This document shows, piece by piece, positions 32,828 through 35,472 of a stretch of DNA of 35,472 bases. Source of the DNA: Methanospirillaceae archaeon (lineage in GTDB: Archaea; Halobacteriota; Methanomicrobia; Methanomicrobiales; Methanospirillaceae); NCBI GenBank assembly GCA_016926505.1, contig JAFGOM010000084.1:1-35472 (forward strand), read 5' to 3'. A program made the position numbers and the translations under genes. Below the pieces are notes generated by a model. It did no database searches. It was not told the DNA's origin and saw nothing but the letters and a program-made list of their open reading frames with translations. Numbering within the stretch: position 1 is the stretch's first letter; every line of letters starts with the position of its first letter.

Positions 32828-34186
32828 ATGAGCACGATTACCTCGGTCATTCTTGCGGGAGGTATCGGGACCCGCCTGTGGCCACTCTCACGAACAAACT
32901 ATCCTAAGCAGTTTTTACAGATAGCAGACAGAGAATCGTTATTCCAGGAGACTTTTACCCGGGCACTGAAACTGTCAGAACCGGCCGATATCTATATTGT
33001 TACCAGTGAACTACACCAGTTCCTCGTTATCAACCAGATACGGGATTGTGGGTGTGATCCTGCTCTCGTTCATATTCTTAAGGAACCGGTTGGAAAAAAC
33101 ACCCTGCCTGCCATAACCTGGGCGGTCAGTGAAGTCCTTCGGTGTTCTTCACCAAAAAAGATCGTGGTCTTTCCCAGTGATCACTCCCTTGCTGAGGAGG
33201 CCATCACAGAAATCACGGGTGCTCTTTCCCTTACCGACCAGTACCTTGTTACCTTTGGGGTACAACCCCGGTCACCCCATACCGGGTACGGATATATTGC
33301 CCCGGGAGAACCCTGCGGTATCGGGATGACTATTGCAGAATTCAAAGAAAAGCCGGACAGGGAGACTGCTATTTTGTATCTTAAGAAGGGATATCTCTGG
33401 AACAGCGGCATTTTTTCTTTTCATGCCGATCTTTTCTGTGAAGAACTGCACCGCTATGCCCCTGATATTGCCGATGCTTTTAAAACGCCTCATCCGGATT
33501 ATTATGCCATCAGATCCATCTCCATGGATTATGGACTCATGGAGAAGACCGGACGCGGAGCAGTGGTTCTGCTTAATGCCGGATGGTCAGATCTGGGAAC
33601 GTTCCAGGCATGGTATGATCATGCCCTCCATGATGCAGACGGGAACGCCGGGACATTTACTGCCATTGATGCAAGCCGGAACTATGTGCATACCGGAGAT
33701 AAGCGGACCGCTCTTATCGGTGTCTCTGATCTCGTGGTGGTAGATACCATGGATGCACTCCTTGTCTGCAAACGGGATGAGAGTGAGCGGGTCGGGAGTC
33801 TTGTCTCACAGTTAAAAGAAAAATCAGATCCCATCACCGAGATTCACCGTCATGTGTACCGTCCCTGGGGGGGCTATACCGAACTTGAGCGGTGCAATAA
33901 CTTCAGAATAAAACGGATAACCGTCCGTCCGGGAGAGCAGTTATCTCTGCAGATGCACCGGCACCGGAGTGAGCACTGGATCGTTGTGCGGGGTATGGCA
34001 GATGTGACCCTTGGGGATGAGACGCTGTGTATCGGTGCAGGTGAGAGCACCTTTGTCAAGGCAGGAACCCGTCACCGGCTCGGAAATTCCGGGATACTGC
34101 CACTCGAAGTCATCGAGGTGCAGATAGGAGAGTACCTTGAAGAGGATGATATCGAGCGGTATGATGACACGTATGGGAGGACCTAA
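32828..34186 (+). CDS. manC: Mannose-1-phosphate guanylyltransferase / mannose-6-phosphate isomerase (type II)
   Basis: A 452-aa bifunctional enzyme. The N-terminal nucleotidyltransferase has LAGGIGTRLWPLSRTNYPKQ (residues 10-29), VFPSDH near 115 and FKEKPD near 175. The C-terminal cupin (about 335-445) has RPWGGYTELE, PGEQLSLQMHRHRSEHWIVV and HRLGNSG, giving the type II phosphomannose isomerase activity. It makes GDP-mannose from fructose-6-phosphate via mannose-6- and mannose-1-phosphate; a phosphomannomutase is needed between and is not in this window. GDP-mannose would feed surface glycans or N-glycosylation. Confidence 0.9.
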   Translation: MSTITSVILAGGIGTRLWPLSRTNYPKQFLQIADRESLFQETFTRALKLSEPADIYIVTSELHQFLVINQIRDCGCDPALVHILKEPVGKNTLPAITWAVSEVLRCSSPKKIVVFPSDHSLAEEAITEITGALSLTDQYLVTFGVQPRSPHTGYGYIAPGEPCGIGMTIAEFKEKPDRETAILYLKKGYLWNSGIFSFHADLFCEELHRYAPDIADAFKTPHPDYYAIRSISMDYGLMEKTGRGAVVLLNAGWSDLGTFQAWYDHALHDADGNAGTFTAIDASRNYVHTGDKRTALIGVSDLVVVDTMDALLVCKRDESERVGSLVSQLKEKSDPITEIHRHVYRPWGGYTELERCNNFRIKRITVRPGEQLSLQMHRHRSEHWIVVRGMADVTLGDETLCIGAGESTFVKAGTRHRLGNSGILPLEVIEVQIGEYLEEDDIERYDDTYGRT

Positions 34187-34261
34187 AAACCATCCCTTAT
34201 GATAACCGAATATCAATCCTCTTCTTTGGAGCACCCCACATCGCATCCCTCAAAACTCTTT

Positions 34262-34311
34262 TGTATCAGGAGAAAAGAGGGAAGAATGGGGAAAAAATGG
34301 GAAAAAAAGAT
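34262..34311 (-). terminator. Strong T-rich terminator after the PKD protein
   Basis: The minus strand from 34311 downward carries four T runs (7, 6, 2 and 4 long, separated by C-rich spacers) directly after the stop codon. This is a classic archaeal multi-T terminator. Confidence 0.6.
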
Positions 34312-35472
34312 TCAGAGTACAACTTCCGGCAGGGATGAGACCACAAGGGTTCCCCCCTGCGATGATCCACCAACCGATCCTGCAACCGGTGACAAGGTAG
34401 CAGAGACTACTGTTGGTATGGCGTTTCGAACATACACCGCATCAGTGTAATCGGTGTATCCGTCTTTTGTGATTTTCAGGGTATAGGGGCCGGGAAATAA
34501 CTTCTCTATCGTTACCGGGGTTGTTCCCCGCTCCAGTCCCTGCAGGTACACGGTTGCACCGGCAGGATCCGAACTCACGATAAGAAGTCCCAATCCGCTC
34601 TTATCCTGTGTGGTTACCGCAATGAGTGATGGCTTGCGGGTCACAGCACTTGCTCCTTCCTTTGCAACCTGCAGGGTAACTGAATACAGGCCGATTCCGT
34701 CGTAGGTGTGGACCGGACTCTGATCTGTTGAACTCGATCCGTCACCAAAGTTCCAGGAGAAACTCGTCGGTGAACCGGTTGAGGTGTCAGTGAATGCAAC
34801 AGAGAGAGGGGGTTGTCCCTGCAGGGGTTCTGCCGTAAACTGTGCTTCTAAAGGTTCAGGTGTGGGCGTGGGGGTCGGAGTCGGGGTAGGGGTTGGTGTC
34901 GGTGTGGGGGTCGGGCCATCTGATACCCGGATATAATCAGCACGTTCGAGAGAACTGCTGGTCTCGTCAGGATACTGGGCACGGAGCCAGACCGTATAGT
35001 CTCCTGTATTCGTATACGTATGGACCGGGTTTTGCATGCGAGAGGATGTGCCGTCACCAAAACTCCATATCCAGCTCGTCGGACCACCGGTGCTCTCATC
35101 GATAAAGACTACCGAGAGTGGTGCCGGGCCTGATGTGGGCGTCCCTGAGAATACTGCCTGCGGGGGTGTTGGCGGAACATCAGTAACGGTGATATAATTC
35201 ACCTTCTCTTCTGAATCAAAGGACCCGCCGGCAAATCCTGCGGTCAGATTCACGGTGTAGGTTCCGATGGTATCAAAGGTATGGGACGGGCACTGTTCTG
35301 TTGAGGTTTCACCGTCTCCAAAGGTCCAGGACCAGCTCTGTGGGCTGCCGGTAGACTCATCAGTGAACTGAACGGTGAGGGGAGAGACTCCGCTGCGGGG
35401 GGTGCCGGAGAATGCTGCTTCCTCTGTCTCCTGGCAGACCGTGATATAATCCTCTTTCTCTTCTGAATCAAA
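34312..35472 (-). CDS. PKD-domain and PEGA-domain surface protein (5' end outside window)
   Basis: The frame is open to the right edge, so at least 386 aa are encoded and the N-terminus is missing. In the visible part: PKD 1 (about 19-75, SWTFGDGETS), PKD 2 (104-165, SWIWSFGDGTSS), a linker of eight Thr-Pro pairs (189-205), PKD 3 (208-275, SFSWNFGDGSSS), then a PEGA domain (296-355, SSDPAGATVYLQGLERGTTP). PKD and PEGA domains are beta-sandwich modules of archaeal cell-surface proteins that mediate adhesion or envelope structure. Secretion is inferred. The last residues (GGTLVVSSLPEVVL) look like the first strand of a second PEGA domain that is cut off. Confidence 0.85.
   Translation of the reverse strand, partial: FDSEEKEDYITVCQETEEAAFSGTPRSGVSPLTVQFTDESTGSPQSWSWTFGDGETSTEQCPSHTFDTIGTYTVNLTAGFAGGSFDSEEKVNYITVTDVPPTPPQAVFSGTPTSGPAPLSVVFIDESTGGPTSWIWSFGDGTSSRMQNPVHTYTNTGDYTVWLRAQYPDETSSSLERADYIRVSDGPTPTPTPTPTPTPTPTPTPEPLEAQFTAEPLQGQPPLSVAFTDTSTGSPTSFSWNFGDGSSSTDQSPVHTYDGIGLYSVTLQVAKEGASAVTRKPSLIAVTTQDKSGLGLLIVSSDPAGATVYLQGLERGTTPVTIEKLFPGPYTLKITKDGYTDYTDAVYVRNAIPTVVSATLSPVAGSVGGSSQGGTLVVSSLPEVVL
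34858..34914. repeat. Low-complexity Thr-Pro linker repeat
   Basis: A hexameric GGTGTC/GGGGTC-like repeat encodes the (TP)8 linker between PKD 2 and PKD 3. Such tracts vary in length between strains. Confidence 0.7.

Noticed and set aside
34858-34914. CRISPR-like short repeats
   Set aside because: They are codon repeats for a Thr-Pro linker inside a gene, with no spacers.
35250-35471. Possible frameshift or separate gene at the right edge
   Set aside because: The PKD frame continues without interruption from 35253 to the window end, so the other frame is a shadow.

Overview
The window looks like chromosomal DNA of a methanogenic archaeon, most likely of the order Methanomicrobiales (Methanospirillum/Methanoregula-like). 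The evidence is an MfnA-type tyrosine decarboxylase (methanofuran pathway), archaeal Dph2, an archaeal Hpt-type purine phosphoribosyltransferase, an archaeal RibL-type FAD synthetase, a dihydropteroate-synthase-like methanogen protein, DUF371, DUF92 and HVO_0476-type zinc-finger families, PKD/PEGA surface proteins, multi-PAS histidine kinases with a methanogen-type RHDILN box, and TATA-box promoters with several apparently leaderless genes. The lineage is inferred from gene content. I see no insertion sequence, CRISPR array or prophage.

Layout. 1-3 kb: truA and a PHP phosphoesterase (minus), divergent from a DHPS-like gene. 3-5.3 kb: a JAMM metalloprotease-like gene overlapping ribL by ATGA behind a potentially structured leader, then a DUF92 membrane protein. 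5.4-8.5 kb: a membrane protein and a pyruvate-kinase-C-terminal-like gene (minus), divergent from ychF, then a small leaderless gene. 8.7-10.7 kb: a sugar-phosphate nucleotidylyltransferase converging on a CBS-ParB-like protein. 10.9-13.3 kb: two tandem, related membrane-anchored FKBP-like proteins, an HVO_0476-type zinc-finger protein and DUF371. 13.3-14 kb: a gene-poor stretch with 20-bp tandem repeats and an overlooked 59-aa membrane protein. 14-20.7 kb: a tightly overlapping minus-strand operon, in transcription order ppsA, mfnA, hpt, dph2, a METTL5-like methyltransferase and an Fsr-like MFS transporter. 20.8-22.6 kb: serA and tRNA-Val(GAC). 23-31 kb: a winged-helix regulator with palindromic operator-like DNA over its own promoter, and a three-gene PAS signalling operon. 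31-35.5 kb: an orphan BtuF-like lipoprotein, a ManC-type bifunctional enzyme, and a PKD/PEGA surface protein cut by the window edge.

How the genes fit together. Much of the window is core anabolism: PEP supply, serine, purine salvage, flavin, methanofuran and nucleotide sugars. It also carries RNA and translation functions (truA, dph2, tRNA, ychF). The accessory part is a sensory and cell-surface module: REC-PAS-kinase proteins, a substrate-binding lipoprotein, secreted FKBP-like proteins and the PKD protein. The most unusual features are the signalling operon, where one 1263-aa REC-PAS-kinase sits next to a REC-PAS-PAS / PAS-GAF-kinase pair that looks like a split version of the same architecture, and the exported FKBP-like tandem pair.
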